DNA of 64,000 nucleotides from an uncultured Bradyrhizobium sp. (GTDB taxonomy: Bacteria > Pseudomonadota > Alphaproteobacteria > Rhizobiales > Xanthobacteraceae), in contig NZ_CAKZJO010000057.1 in assembly GCF_936943645.1 (NCBI RefSeq), forward strand, positions 62,001 to 126,000, read 5' to 3'. Each line of letters opens with the position of its first letter. Positions within the stretch are counted from its first letter, which is position 1. The translations under genes and the position numbers were made by a program. Positions 38,105 to 46,639 of the stretch are shown here, piece after piece. Under the pieces are notes generated by a model. The model made no database searches and was not told the origin of the DNA. It was given only the letters and a program-made list of their open reading frames with translations.

Positions 38105-38851
38105 CTACCCCGGCCCCGGCATGTTGCCCGCGAACTGCGGATAGCATTCGCGCAGCTCCTCGCGAATGCGGCTCCGCATCAAGGCCAAGGTCGCCTCGTC
38201 CGGCAACGGCGTCGAGATCTCGCATTGCTCGTTGTCGTAGGCGAAGCCGGTCGTGCCGCGGATGTCGCGCCAGCCATATCCGGGATGCGTGCTCTCCAGG
38301 CGAAAGCGACCGGCCTCCCTGTCGAAGGAGAACAACGCCGCATTGGTCAGGAGCGCATGCGGGCCGCCACGCCGATAGACCGTCTCGTCGCTGACGCCCG
38401 GCGCAGACACGAAGTCCACGCGTTCGACCAGGGATCGCAGGCTGTGCTCCTCGCGGAACAGAATGACCCTGGGAACGAGGAAGTACAGATAGGCGGAGCC
38501 GAACGAGCCCGGCCATCGAACCGGATTGTTCGGATAGTCGCCGGTGCCGACGAGATTGACATTGCCCTGCCCGTCGATCTGGCCGCCGCCGAGAAAGAAG
38601 GCGTCGAGGCGCCCCTGTGCGGCGCAATCGAACAATTCCTCCGCACCGCCGGTGAAGGAGTTGTGCTTGACCGAGCCGAGGATCGAGACCTGCACGCGTT
38701 CCAGCCCGTCACGCTCGTTGAGCGCACGCAACAGCATCGCGCCAGCGGCCGGCATCGGCGACGACTGGCCGACCGCAACATGCCGCACGCCCCTCAGCAG
38801 CCGCGAAATCGTGTAGATCATCAGCTCGCGGCTGGTGCACGCCTCGCTCAT
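38105..38851 (-). CDS. CoA-transferase family I, beta subunit (GctB/IpdB-like)
   Basis: The 248-aa product has the CoA-transferase fold with VGQSSPMPAAGAMLLRAL in the early region and FLGGGQIDGQGNVNLVGTG. It pairs with the alpha subunit encoded upstream through an ATGA start/stop overlap. Related two-subunit enzymes include glutaconate CoA-transferase and IpdAB, which is a hydrolase opening steroid ring D intermediates. I cannot see the canonical ENG/EGG glutamate motif here, so hydrolase activity is possible. No steroid genes are adjacent. Confidence 0.82.
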   Translation of the reverse strand: MSEACTSRELMIYTISRLLRGVRHVAVGQSSPMPAAGAMLLRALNERDGLERVQVSILGSVKHNSFTGGAEELFDCAAQGRLDAFFLGGGQIDGQGNVNLVGTGDYPNNPVRWPGSFGSAYLYFLVPRVILFREEHSLRSLVERVDFVSAPGVSDETVYRRGGPHALLTNAALFSFDREAGRFRLESTHPGYGWRDIRGTTGFAYDNEQCEISTPLPDEATLALMRSRIREELRECYPQFAGNMPGPG

Positions 38852-39654
38852 GCCGCGCTCCTGGAATCCCGGATGTAAGCCTGGAAGCCTTCCGGCGAGC
38901 GCGCCGCGCGCGCGTATTTCTCGACCTCCTGCCCGTCCCTGGGATATTCGGCGTAGAGCCCGGTGGGCCACGCACCGTTCTTCAGCTCTGCCACCGCCCC
39001 CACATAGATCGCGGGCAGCACGCCGGCGGCCATCTTCTCGTCCTCGAGCAGCGACGTCTCGGAGATGCGCTCCACGGTCACGAAGGCCTGCTTCGACGCA
39101 TGGGCGAGCAGCATCGTCTCGCGCCGGCGGCCGAGCCGGACGTTACCGAACCGGTCCGCTTCGGGCGCGTGAAACAGGGCGATGTCGGGCCGGATCGCCG
39201 AGACCACGACGATCTTCTCAGCGTCGTCGAACGGGTTCGACGTCACCTTCCAGTCGTCGCGCTTCTTGAGGACGTCACTGCCGATGATGCCGCGGATCGG
39301 CATGAACGGAACGCCCTTCTCCGAAGCCGTCAGGCCTGCGAAAACAGCGGGGCACGTCGCATCGCGAAGGCGAATGGACCCGTCGCGGACGGCGCGGCTG
39401 AAGCACGGCGCGCCGCCGGCTTCGCCGAGGCTGACGGCGCTGGTCTCCAGCGTCGCCACCGCGCCGGCGCCGATGAGCATATCGACCTGCATGCCGCCGA
39501 TCGGCGCACAGACCACATGGAGATCGCGAATACCGCGATCGATCAGCATCCGAACCAGCCCTGGAGCGGCGGCGTAATCGTCCGGCGCAAGGCCGAGCTT
39601 GCACCCCGAAGGTATCCTCTCCGCCATCTCCTGCGGCGTTACGAAGTCTGTCAT
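38848..39654 (-). CDS. CoA-transferase family I, alpha subunit (GctA/IpdA-like)
   Basis: The 268-aa product has LGLAPDDYAAAPGLVRMLIDRGIRDLHVVCAPIGGMQVDMLIGAGAV in the Rossmann-like first half and DIALFHAPEADRFGNVRLGRR, the typical late motif of alpha subunits. GGGAGAGGTGGAGAG precedes the ATG at 39654. The beta subunit follows with overlapping codons. The dehydrogenase gene upstream is 54 bp away on the same strand, so they likely act in one pathway. Confidence 0.84.
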   Translation of the reverse strand: MTDFVTPQEMAERIPSGCKLGLAPDDYAAAPGLVRMLIDRGIRDLHVVCAPIGGMQVDMLIGAGAVATLETSAVSLGEAGGAPCFSRAVRDGSIRLRDATCPAVFAGLTASEKGVPFMPIRGIIGSDVLKKRDDWKVTSNPFDDAEKIVVVSAIRPDIALFHAPEADRFGNVRLGRRRETMLLAHASKQAFVTVERISETSLLEDEKMAAGVLPAIYVGAVAELKNGAWPTGLYAEYPRDGQEVEKYARAARSPEGFQAYIRDSRSAA

Positions 39655-39708
39655 CTCTCCACCTCTCCCTCGATTTCCAACCGCGACGCCGTCACGCGTC
39701 ACGGCGTT

Positions 39709-40923
39709 CTAGTTCTTTGTTGTGACGTCCCTCGACGAGACGTAGCCGTCCCGCGTCTGCGGCAGCTTCCAGCCCAGCACCTTGCTTGCGACCAGCGTGC
39801 GCAGCACCTGCGCCGTGCCGCCGCCGATCGTGAACATGCGGACGTCGCGCGCCATGCGCTCCAGCGGGAAGTCGCGCGAATAGCCGCGGGCGCCGAACAC
39901 CTGCAGAGCGTCGTTGACGATCTTGATGGCGGCCTCCGAGGCGAAGATCTTCGCCTGTGCTGCCAGCGTCGGATCGGGGAACGCGCTGCCGCCCGGCCCG
40001 CGCGAGGTTGCCGCCGCGTGCAGCATCAGGCGCGATGCGGTGAGTTGCGTCTGCATGTCGGCAAGCATCCAGTGCAGCCCCTGGAATTCGCCGATCGGCC
40101 GGCCGAACTGCTCGCGAGTCTTGGCCCATGCAACGGCGTGCTCCAGCGCGCCGGCGGCGATCCCCATGGCGACCGTGCCCGCGCCGACACGCTGGCTGTT
40201 ATAGGCATTGATGAGATCGGCAAAGCCGCGCTTGAAGCCGGACGGAGGCAGCAGCACCATGTCCGGCGTGATCTCGAGGTCCTCGAACACGAGTTCACCC
40301 TCGGGCATGCCGCACAGCCCCATCGTCGTTTCGCGCTTGCTGACGCGCAGCCCCTCGGCCTCGCCGCGAACGGCCAGGAAGCCGCCGACGCCAAGCTCCT
40401 CCCCGCTCTCGTCGAACACGCGCGCAAAGATCAAATGAAGCCGGGAGACCCCGGCGCCGGTGATCCAGTGCTTCCTGCCGTTGAGCACGTAGCGGTTGCC
40501 GCGCTTGTCGGCCCGGGTCGTCATTCCGCTCGCATCGCTGCCGGCGTCAGGCTCGGTGATGCAGATGGCGGGCTTGTCGCCTCCGAGGACGAGATCGGCC
40601 GCGCGTTTCTTCTGCGCATCGGTCCCGTAGGCCATGACGGTCGAGATCGCGCCCATGTTGGCCTCGACCACGATGCGCGCAGAGACGGTGCAGGACCGTG
40701 CGATCTCCTCGATCACCAGCACCGTGTCGAGGAAGCTCCGGCCCTCGCCGCCATATTCAGGCGGAATGGTCATGCCCATGAAGCGCTCGGCCTTAAGCGC
40801 CTCGACGACGTCCCACGGATATTCGCGCGACGTGTCGATGTCGGCCGCACGTCGGCGGATCGTTTCGTCGGAGAGCGCCGCAGCCCTCTCTTTCAGGACC
40901 AGCTGCTGGGACGAGAGCTCCAT
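39709..40923 (-). CDS. Acyl-CoA dehydrogenase family protein
   Basis: The 404-aa flavoprotein has ICITEPDAGSDASGMTTRAD and LNGRKHWITGAGVSRL in the middle domain and QVFGARGYSRDFPLERMARDVRMFTIGGGTAQVL near the end. The usual C-terminal catalytic EGT is GGT here, so the base must sit elsewhere, as in isovaleryl- and long-chain types, or the enzyme is altered. GGAG precedes the ATG at 40923. It is flanked by the AhpD-like gene and the CoA-transferase pair, all on the minus strand. Confidence 0.88.
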   Translation of the reverse strand: MELSSQQLVLKERAAALSDETIRRRAADIDTSREYPWDVVEALKAERFMGMTIPPEYGGEGRSFLDTVLVIEEIARSCTVSARIVVEANMGAISTVMAYGTDAQKKRAADLVLGGDKPAICITEPDAGSDASGMTTRADKRGNRYVLNGRKHWITGAGVSRLHLIFARVFDESGEELGVGGFLAVRGEAEGLRVSKRETTMGLCGMPEGELVFEDLEITPDMVLLPPSGFKRGFADLINAYNSQRVGAGTVAMGIAAGALEHAVAWAKTREQFGRPIGEFQGLHWMLADMQTQLTASRLMLHAAATSRGPGGSAFPDPTLAAQAKIFASEAAIKIVNDALQVFGARGYSRDFPLERMARDVRMFTIGGGTAQVLRTLVASKVLGWKLPQTRDGYVSSRDVTTKN

Positions 40924-40969
40924 GACCGTTCTCCATTCCGCGGACGGGCGCGCTTGCCGAAGCGATCCG

Positions 40970-41545
40970 TCAGCCGCGCCCCATGCTGTAGAATTCTGCG
41001 TTCGGACGCATGCTGGTGACGTTGGCGAGCCGGTTGGAGAGGCCGAAGAAGGCCGTGATCGCGGCAATGTCCCAGACGTCCTCTTCCGTGAACCCGTGCG
41101 ATTTCAGCGTGGCGAAATCGGATTCGGACACCTTGTAGGCCTCGGTCGAAACGCGAACGGCGAAGTCGAGCATCGCCTTCTGCCGGTCGGTGATGTCAGC
41201 CTTGCGGTAGTTGACCGCGACCTGATCGGCGATCAGCGGGTCCTTGGCGCGGATGCGCAGGATGGCGCCGTGCGCGATGACGCAATATTGGCATTGATTG
41301 AGGTTGCTGGTCGCAACCACGATCATTTCCCGCTCGGCCTTGGTGAGGTTGCCGGGCTTGTCCATGAGCGCATCGTGGTAGGCGAAGAACGCACGAAACT
41401 CGTCGGGCCGGTGCGCGAGCACGAGAAACACGTTCGGAATGAAGCCGGACTTCTCCTGGACGGCGAGGATACGGGCCCGGATATCGTCCGGCATGTCGGC
41501 GAGTTCAGGGACGGGAAAGCGGCTGACGGCGGGTGCCTGGGTCAT
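40970..41545 (-). CDS. AhpD-like peroxidase-related protein (carboxymuconolactone decarboxylase fold)
   Basis: The 191-aa product has the AhpD-type redox motif C85-x-x-C88 followed by H92 (NQCQYCVIAHG), in the longer two-part form often called peroxidase-related enzyme. It may reduce peroxides or act as a disulfide partner. It lies 19 bp downstream of the acuI-like gene and 46 bp upstream of the acyl-CoA dehydrogenase gene, so it belongs to that operon. Its metabolic job there is unknown. Confidence 0.88.
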   Translation of the reverse strand: MTQAPAVSRFPVPELADMPDDIRARILAVQEKSGFIPNVFLVLAHRPDEFRAFFAYHDALMDKPGNLTKAEREMIVVATSNLNQCQYCVIAHGAILRIRAKDPLIADQVAVNYRKADITDRQKAMLDFAVRVSTEAYKVSESDFATLKSHGFTEEDVWDIAAITAFFGLSNRLANVTSMRPNAEFYSMGRG

Positions 41546-41564
41546 GGCCTGGATATCCTTGGGG

Positions 41565-42560
41565 CTAGTCTTTGGAAACCGGTACGATCACGCGCCCCCG
41601 CACCGCGCCGGCAAGGAGGCGCTCCGCAACGGGGATGCAGTTTTCGAGCGAGACTCTCTCCGTCATCGCATCAAGCCGATGCAGATCGAGATCGCGGGCG
41701 AGCCGCCGCCACGCTTCGCGGCGTTCCTCGCGCGGACACATCACACTGTCGATTCCGACCAGTGTGACGCCTCGCAGGATGAACGGCGCAACGGTGGCCG
41801 GAAAGCTCATGCCGGCGGCCAGCCCGCAGGCCGCGACGACGCCGCGATATTTCATCGACGCACAGACATTGGCGAGCACCTGCCCGCCGGCGACGTCCAC
41901 GGCGCCGGCCCATTGTTCTTTCGCCAACGGCTTGCCGGGCTCGCTGAACAGCGATCGCGGCAGGATCCGCTTGGCGCCGAGGCTCGTCAGATAGTCGCTC
42001 TCCTCCGTGCGGCCGGTCACGGCGACGACGTCGTAGCCGAGCTTGGCAAGCAACGCTGTCGCAACGCTGCCGACACCACCGGCCGCGCCCGTTACCAGCA
42101 CCTCGCCATGACCGGGCTTGATGCCGTGACGCTCCAGCGCCATCACACACAGCGCCGCAGTGTAGCCGGCGGTGCCAATGCTCATGGCTTGCGCGAAGGA
42201 AAACGCAGGCTCGAGCGGGATCAGCCACTCGCTCTTGACGCGGGCCATCTCGGCCAGACCGCCCCAACGCTGCTCGCCCACGCCCCAGCCGTTCAACACG
42301 ACCTTGTCGCCGCGCTTGAACTCGGGCGATGTGGAGTCCTCGACGGTGCCGGCCAAATCGATGCCGGGCACCATCGGAAATTTGCGGACCACAGGGCCCT
42401 TCCCGGTGATGGCGAGCGCATCCTTGTAGTTCAGGGTGGAACAGGCGACCCGCACCGTGACATCGCCATCGGGCAATTTGTCGAGCGGAAGCTCTGCCAG
42501 CCGTACGGACTGCTTGCCGCCCTCACTCTCGATCAGGACGGCTCTGAAACTATTGCTCAC
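41565..42560 (-). CDS. Acrylyl-CoA reductase AcuI/YhdH-like oxidoreductase
   Basis: The 331-aa MDR protein has CSTLNYKDALAITGKGPVVRKFPMVPGIDLAGTVE, hallmark of the AcuI/YhdH group, and the NADPH loop VTGAAGGVGSVATALLAKLGYDVVAVTGR. MCPREERREAWRRLARDL near the C-terminus is also family-typical. AcuI reduces toxic acryloyl-CoA to propionyl-CoA. The start overlaps the last 11 bases of the TetR gene upstream, the same arrangement as acuR-acuI in DMSP/acrylate degraders. Confidence 0.88.
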   Translation of the reverse strand: MSNSFRAVLIESEGGKQSVRLAELPLDKLPDGDVTVRVACSTLNYKDALAITGKGPVVRKFPMVPGIDLAGTVEDSTSPEFKRGDKVVLNGWGVGEQRWGGLAEMARVKSEWLIPLEPAFSFAQAMSIGTAGYTAALCVMALERHGIKPGHGEVLVTGAAGGVGSVATALLAKLGYDVVAVTGRTEESDYLTSLGAKRILPRSLFSEPGKPLAKEQWAGAVDVAGGQVLANVCASMKYRGVVAACGLAAGMSFPATVAPFILRGVTLVGIDSVMCPREERREAWRRLARDLDLHRLDAMTERVSLENCIPVAERLLAGAVRGRVIVPVSKD

Positions 42561-43218
42561 GGTCGTGGGTCCTCATGTCCTTGGCCTCAATCATCGCAAG
42601 GAATCCGCGCGCGAAGACGTCGAGCGCCTCGGGGCGCCGTTCCAGCTTGGCCCGCAGCACCGCCCCCTCCCAGCCGATCCAGAAGAAATGCGCCAGACTA
42701 TCGCAATCGACGCTCCCGGGGATGTCGCCCGCCTCCTGCGCCGCGCGGAGGCAGCGGGAGGTTCGCGCTTCCCAATCCCTGAAAACGGCAGCCAGGCTCT
42801 GCCGGAACGGCTCCGGCAACGCGCCCATCTCCTGTCCGAGATTGCCGACCAGACAGCCGCGTCGATAGAAGTGGCGTGCCATGCCCGCCCGCGCGTCCGC
42901 GATGAAATCGCGCAGACGGTCCAGCGGAGCCCGTGTCCCATCGTCGAACCAGCGATCCAGCTTGCGCGCGAAATAGGCGGCATAGGTATCGATCAGCTCG
43001 AGGCCAAAGGCCTCCTTGCTGCCGAAGTAATGATAGAACGACCCCTTCGGCACGTCCGCCGCGGCCAGGATCTCCTCGACGCCGACGGCGCTGAATCCCT
43101 TCTCGGTCAAGATCGCCAAGCCCGTGCGCAGCAAGCGCGCGCGCGGCGCATTCGGCTGCGACTGGTCCTTCGGAGGACGACCTCGACGACGCTCTGAAAC
43201 CGAAGCTTGCCTGTTCAT
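42550..43218 (-). CDS. TetR family regulator, possible AcuR-like repressor
   Basis: The 222-aa product has a basic N-terminus (RRRGRPPKD), an HTH with VGVEEILAAADVPKGSFYHYFGSKEAFGLELI, and a C-terminal ligand domain containing CLVGNLGQEMG. PKGSFYHYF is shared by NemR/AcuR-type regulators. It overlaps the acuI-like gene by 11 bp. A NemR/AcuR-like half site with CGATCG centre lies directly upstream, suggesting self-repression of the whole operon with a reactive acyl compound as inducer. The identity as AcuR is inferred from context. Confidence 0.88.
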   Translation of the reverse strand: MNRQASVSERRRGRPPKDQSQPNAPRARLLRTGLAILTEKGFSAVGVEEILAAADVPKGSFYHYFGSKEAFGLELIDTYAAYFARKLDRWFDDGTRAPLDRLRDFIADARAGMARHFYRRGCLVGNLGQEMGALPEPFRQSLAAVFRDWEARTSRCLRAAQEAGDIPGSVDCDSLAHFFWIGWEGAVLRAKLERRPEALDVFARGFLAMIEAKDMRTHDREQ

Positions 43219-43223
43219 GCGAA

Positions 43224-43248
43224 TTTATTAGACCGATCGTTTTATAAA
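43224..43248. promoter_or_regulatory. Putative TetR operator upstream of the acuI-like operon
   Basis: TTAGACCGATCGTTTTAT (43228-43245) has a palindromic CGATCG core flanked by TTTAT (43224) and ATAAA (43244-43248) outer arms. The half TAGACCGATCG matches NemR/AcuR-type operators. It is 6 bp upstream of the TetR start, where it would block transcription. Confidence 0.5.
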
Positions 43249-43491
43249 ATCAACCCGCCGATGGAATACCGTCCCCAGCCTCCTGGCGGCGGCAGTGCGC
43301 GAGCGAACGCGAGCTTGCCCTGGCGGGCCGCTCCGATCTGGTGGATGACTACGAGGTGCTGCGGAGAGCCGCGCGCGGAAAGCGCACCGAGGCGATTGCA
43401 GGCGGGCCGCTCCAGCGAGATGAGCTACGCTCGGAACCCGGGACGCGGCGGCGCGGCGGAATCCCGTTCGCTCAGGCCCGCTTCCGCGAGA
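43249..43491. other. Noncoding interval, nothing recognised
   Basis: These 243 bp between the TetR operator and the stop of the last pseudopilin gene hold no clear gene. A frame from 43341 encodes MDDYEVLRRAARGK but has no ribosome-binding site and runs into the pseudopilin gene on the other strand. Confidence 0.35.
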
Positions 43492-44145
43492 TCAGCAGGT
43501 CTTCTGCTGCAAATGCTGCACGCAGGTGCAGGTGGTCGCGGGATATTTGACGTCGTAATAGGGAGAGCTCGAGGAGCCGCCCGGGCCGTTGGTCGAGCAG
43601 CGCGGGAACAGATAATAGCTGTCGGACAGCTTGACGGTGCCCGCGATGGTGAAGCCGAGGTTGGGCGTATAGTCGTAGGAGACCTCGCTCAGAATGAGGG
43701 AGATGTTGGCGTTGGTGGTTCCGCCCGGCGCGGTAAAGGACGACAGCGTCATCTGCTGACCGACGGTCCTCGCCGCCGACGCGTTGGTCGACGTGCTCCA
43801 CTGCACCGTCGCCTTGCCGCTGCTGTCGGTCGAGACTTCCGAGACCGTGATCGTCATCAAGGGGGTGCTGCCATTCTTGGTGGGGTATGGCGCCATGATG
43901 GCCCCCGCAGCCGCAAGGATGCCGGTCATCTGAGTCGCGCTGACCTGCGTGTTCTGCGTGATCATGTCGGCGACGCTGTGCGCGGTGGCGCTGACCTTGA
44001 CGTTCATGGCGAGCCCGTTGCCGAGCTCGACGCCGCCGATATAGAGCACCAGCATGAACGGCGTCACGATGGCGAACTCCGTCGCGGCAACGGCGCGGAC
44101 ATCGGTCAAGAGGTGCCGAGCGCGGGATGTCAGGGCGGAGATCAT
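43492..44145 (-). CDS. TadE-like pseudopilin
   Basis: The 217-aa product has an N-terminal stretch RAVAATEFAIVTPFMLVLYIGGVELGNGLAMN, the TadE-type prepilin-like hydrophobic helix with conserved Glu. A secreted beta-rich region follows, and the Cys-rich C-terminus reads CTCVQHLQQKTC. TadE-like proteins are minor pseudopilins of Tad/Flp secretion systems. The ATG at 44145 shares one base with the upstream gene's TGA (TGATG). It is the last of three tad genes. Confidence 0.82.
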   Translation of the reverse strand: MISALTSRARHLLTDVRAVAATEFAIVTPFMLVLYIGGVELGNGLAMNVKVSATAHSVADMITQNTQVSATQMTGILAAAGAIMAPYPTKNGSTPLMTITVSEVSTDSSGKATVQWSTSTNASAARTVGQQMTLSSFTAPGGTTNANISLILSEVSYDYTPNLGFTIAGTVKLSDSYYLFPRCSTNGPGGSSSSPYYDVKYPATTCTCVQHLQQKTC

Positions 44146-44702
44146 CAGTTGGCTCCTGGCTCGTTCTGGAACGCGGCGGACGACATCACCAGCCGGTTGC
44201 CGTTGCCGAGGTTCGAGAGGTTGAAACCGAGCGGCCCGAGCACGACGGGCCACACGTACATGACGCGGAGAACGACGATGTCACCGGCATCGCCGGGATC
44301 GTACTGCCAGGTGTTGTTGACGTTGCCCGAGGCATCGAAGGTCAATGTCGGCATCGCCGTGTTCGCGGAGGTCCACGAGGACGCCACTTGCAGGTCGACC
44401 ATCAGGCCGCTGCACTTGAACAGGATCACGATCTGGTCGCAGACCTTCTGCTTGAACACGTCCTTCGTCATCTGCGCGGACTGAACCTGCCCGGTCATGA
44501 CGAGGCGCGCCGACTGGCGCACGACGGATTCGAGCATCTGCTGGGCGAAGAAGACGAGGAAGGTCTGGATCAGCGCGATGACGAGCGCGAGGAACGGCGC
44601 TGCGACGAGCGCGAATTCGACGGCCGTGGCACCTCTGCTGTCCCGCGCGAACGCGGCGCAGCGATTGCGGCGTCTCCTCATTGTCGAGGCGGATCCGAAC
44701 AT
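44145..44702 (-). CDS. TadE-like pseudopilin
   Basis: The 185-aa product has a basic start and then DSRGATAVEFALVAAPFLALVIALIQTFLVFF, the TadE motif with G-x-x-AVEFA. AQQMLESVVRQSARLVMTGQVQ is the conserved follow-on. The extracellular rest has two Cys (CDQIVILFKC). It starts 10 bp after the TadG-like gene with GGGAAA upstream. The core tad genes (ATPase, platform, secretin) are not in this window. Confidence 0.88.
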   Translation of the reverse strand: MFGSASTMRRRRNRCAAFARDSRGATAVEFALVAAPFLALVIALIQTFLVFFAQQMLESVVRQSARLVMTGQVQSAQMTKDVFKQKVCDQIVILFKCSGLMVDLQVASSWTSANTAMPTLTFDASGNVNNTWQYDPGDAGDIVVLRVMYVWPVVLGPLGFNLSNLGNGNRLVMSSAAFQNEPGAN

Positions 44703-44712
44703 GGCCGTTTCC

Positions 44713-46143
44713 CTACTGCACGAGGCTGGCCGTGCTGGACGCGACCTTGATGAACAGGTCGGTCAGCGCCTTGGAAATGTCGCCGCCATTCTGGACGTTT
44801 GCGTACAGGCCCGGCGAGGCACAGGATTGCAGCCGTTGCGCGATCGTGCCCGTCGACGAGGTCGGATTGTTGAACTGCGAGATGCGGCTGGTGTACCAGC
44901 CATCGCTCGGCAGCTGCAGATACTCGGTGTAGAGGATCGCGATACGGATGTTCCGGCTCTTGATGGTGTCGCATACCGCCGTGTTGAGCGGTTGCTGGCA
45001 TCGCGCGGTCGTGCTGTTGGCCGACGGAAGCGGATAGGTGGCGTTGGAGTCGCAGCTGCCCCCCGACTTCGGGATGAGCTTGTCCTCGACGCCGTCGGTG
45101 ACGAGGAAGACCACTTCCTGCGGCGTGCCGGTCGCGCTGCCGTCGCCGGGATTGGGCATGGCGGCGTTGAGGTCCGTCAGCCCCTTAGAGATATCCGTGC
45201 CGTAGTCGGTCGTGTAGACACAGCCGCCCGAGCCGTTGAGAACGGGACAGTTCTGGTGATCGACCGTCAGAAGCTGAATGTTGCCGATCTTCGTGCCGGC
45301 GGTGGTCGGGGTGGTCAGCGTCTGGATCGTGTTCAGGGCGTAGTCGAAGGTGTAGATGGCAGCCTGGTAGGTCGTGTTGTTGAGCGCCGACATGCACTGC
45401 ATGACGCCGCCCGAAGTGCCCGACTGCGGGCAGGTCCAGGGTCCGACCATCAATTGCTTGACGGCATTGGTCACGAGATCGATCCGCAGCGTGATGTTGT
45501 TGGCACGCGCGACCGTGAGATTGTCCTTGTTCGACGAGCTGGGATTTGCGTTGTTGGGATGCGCCTCATGGCAGGCGAACGCGCAATTCTTCGCATAGGT
45601 GGGCTGGTTCTTCGTCGCGAGAACCATGTTGTCGATGTCGGTCTGGGTCGCCGCCAGCGCCATCGACGGGGAATCGTCCAGCAGCAGGTAGAAGTTCATG
45701 TTGGGTGCGCTCGACGCCTTCGCCGTCGACGAACCGGACACCTGCCAGGTCTGCTTGCCGAGGACGCCGGGGAAATTGTTCACGGATTGCGCCACGTAGG
45801 ACACCGTGATCGTCCGCGCGAGGCCGACATCCGTGACCGTGACCGTCGGCGTCGGCACCGCGACGAGCCCGGGGAGATTGGCCTTGGCGGCAAAGACGGC
45901 TGCCGCCGTCGCCTCGATGACGGATTTGGTCGTTTGCGTCAGCAGCGCCGGCCTTACGGCTGCAATCGCGGCCGCGTCGGCGGCTGCGTTCAACTGCTCG
46001 CGCTTGCGCAAGGCCAGCGTGTAGTCGAGCGTCATGCCCAGGAGAAAGATGATAGGAACCATCGTCAGCGCGAAGATGATGGCGACGTTGGCCTTCCGGT
46101 CTGTCGCGAAACAGAGCATTGCGCGGCGGAGCATGAGCTTCAT
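44713..46143 (-). CDS. TadG-like pilus assembly protein with vWA domain
   Basis: The 476-aa product has the TadG N-terminal helix (ANVAIIFALTMVPIIFLLGMTLDYTLALRKREQLNAAADAAAIAA) and a von Willebrand A domain in the C-terminal two-thirds. The metal-site motif is D156-x-S158-x-S160 (LLDDSPSM), and VVFLVTDGVEDK is the later acidic strand. Paired cysteines suggest disulfides outside the cytoplasm. It is the first gene of the tad trio and probably acts in surface adhesion with the main Flp/Tad machine. Confidence 0.9.
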   Translation of the reverse strand: MKLMLRRAMLCFATDRKANVAIIFALTMVPIIFLLGMTLDYTLALRKREQLNAAADAAAIAAVRPALLTQTTKSVIEATAAAVFAAKANLPGLVAVPTPTVTVTDVGLARTITVSYVAQSVNNFPGVLGKQTWQVSGSSTAKASSAPNMNFYLLLDDSPSMALAATQTDIDNMVLATKNQPTYAKNCAFACHEAHPNNANPSSSNKDNLTVARANNITLRIDLVTNAVKQLMVGPWTCPQSGTSGGVMQCMSALNNTTYQAAIYTFDYALNTIQTLTTPTTAGTKIGNIQLLTVDHQNCPVLNGSGGCVYTTDYGTDISKGLTDLNAAMPNPGDGSATGTPQEVVFLVTDGVEDKLIPKSGGSCDSNATYPLPSANSTTARCQQPLNTAVCDTIKSRNIRIAILYTEYLQLPSDGWYTSRISQFNNPTSSTGTIAQRLQSCASPGLYANVQNGGDISKALTDLFIKVASSTASLVQ

Positions 46144-46639
46144 CCTGGCTGCCGTCGTTGCGGCAGCGGTCCTTTCCCTGCGAAATCGACGGAAGAGATT
46201 GTCGGGTTTCGATCCCGGCGCTCCCCATCACGGGCGGACTATGTCGATGGCCTTCTTAATCAACGCTTACGGCCAATTCGCAAACCACAGCCGAAACGGA
46301 TCGAGATGTCTCATATCGAGATGGCATCATTAATGTCGCTTAAATGCAATTGCAGCGATTGGCGCTAAACCCTAGGAAACACCCGTATATTTCCGGAGGA
46401 GCTGCAATTTGCGCGTACCCGCGGAGGGCGCGTCAAACGCCTCGTGCGCGCACCTCTGACAGGCATCCGAAGACGATGCCGCGCACGGTGCTCGGCGCAA
46501 GCCGCCCCGCCCGCCTCGCGCTGAGGATGAGAGACATATTGCCGTTAGACTCCGCCGCGCAAACGTGGACAATGCCATGACGCACGGGTCGTGCGCAGTG
46601 CACATCAAGATGCGCCAGGGGAAACAAGAAGGGAAACAA
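46144..46639. other. Divergent regulatory region between tadG-like and D-2-hydroxyacid dehydrogenase genes
   Basis: The 496 bp include an AT-rich stretch (about 46250-46400) with ATCGAGATG as a direct repeat (46299-46307 and 46315-46323), possibly a regulator site. A GGAGGAG sequence (46396) is followed only by a 16-codon TTG frame, which I do not call. No other structure is clear. Confidence 0.35.

Noticed and set aside
37749..38627. 292-codon minus-strand frame overlapping the CoA-transferase beta gene and the repeat element
   Set aside because: It runs from the noncoding repeat through the beta-subunit gene in a different frame, and is replaced by the 248-aa gene with IpdB/GctB motifs.
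43341..43550. 69-codon plus-strand frame (MDDYEVLRRAARGK...)
   Set aside because: No ribosome-binding site, and it overlaps the end of the pseudopilin gene on the other strand.
46409..46459. 16-codon TTG-start frame after a GGAGGAG sequence
   Set aside because: The site is attractive but the peptide is too short and there is no second line of evidence.
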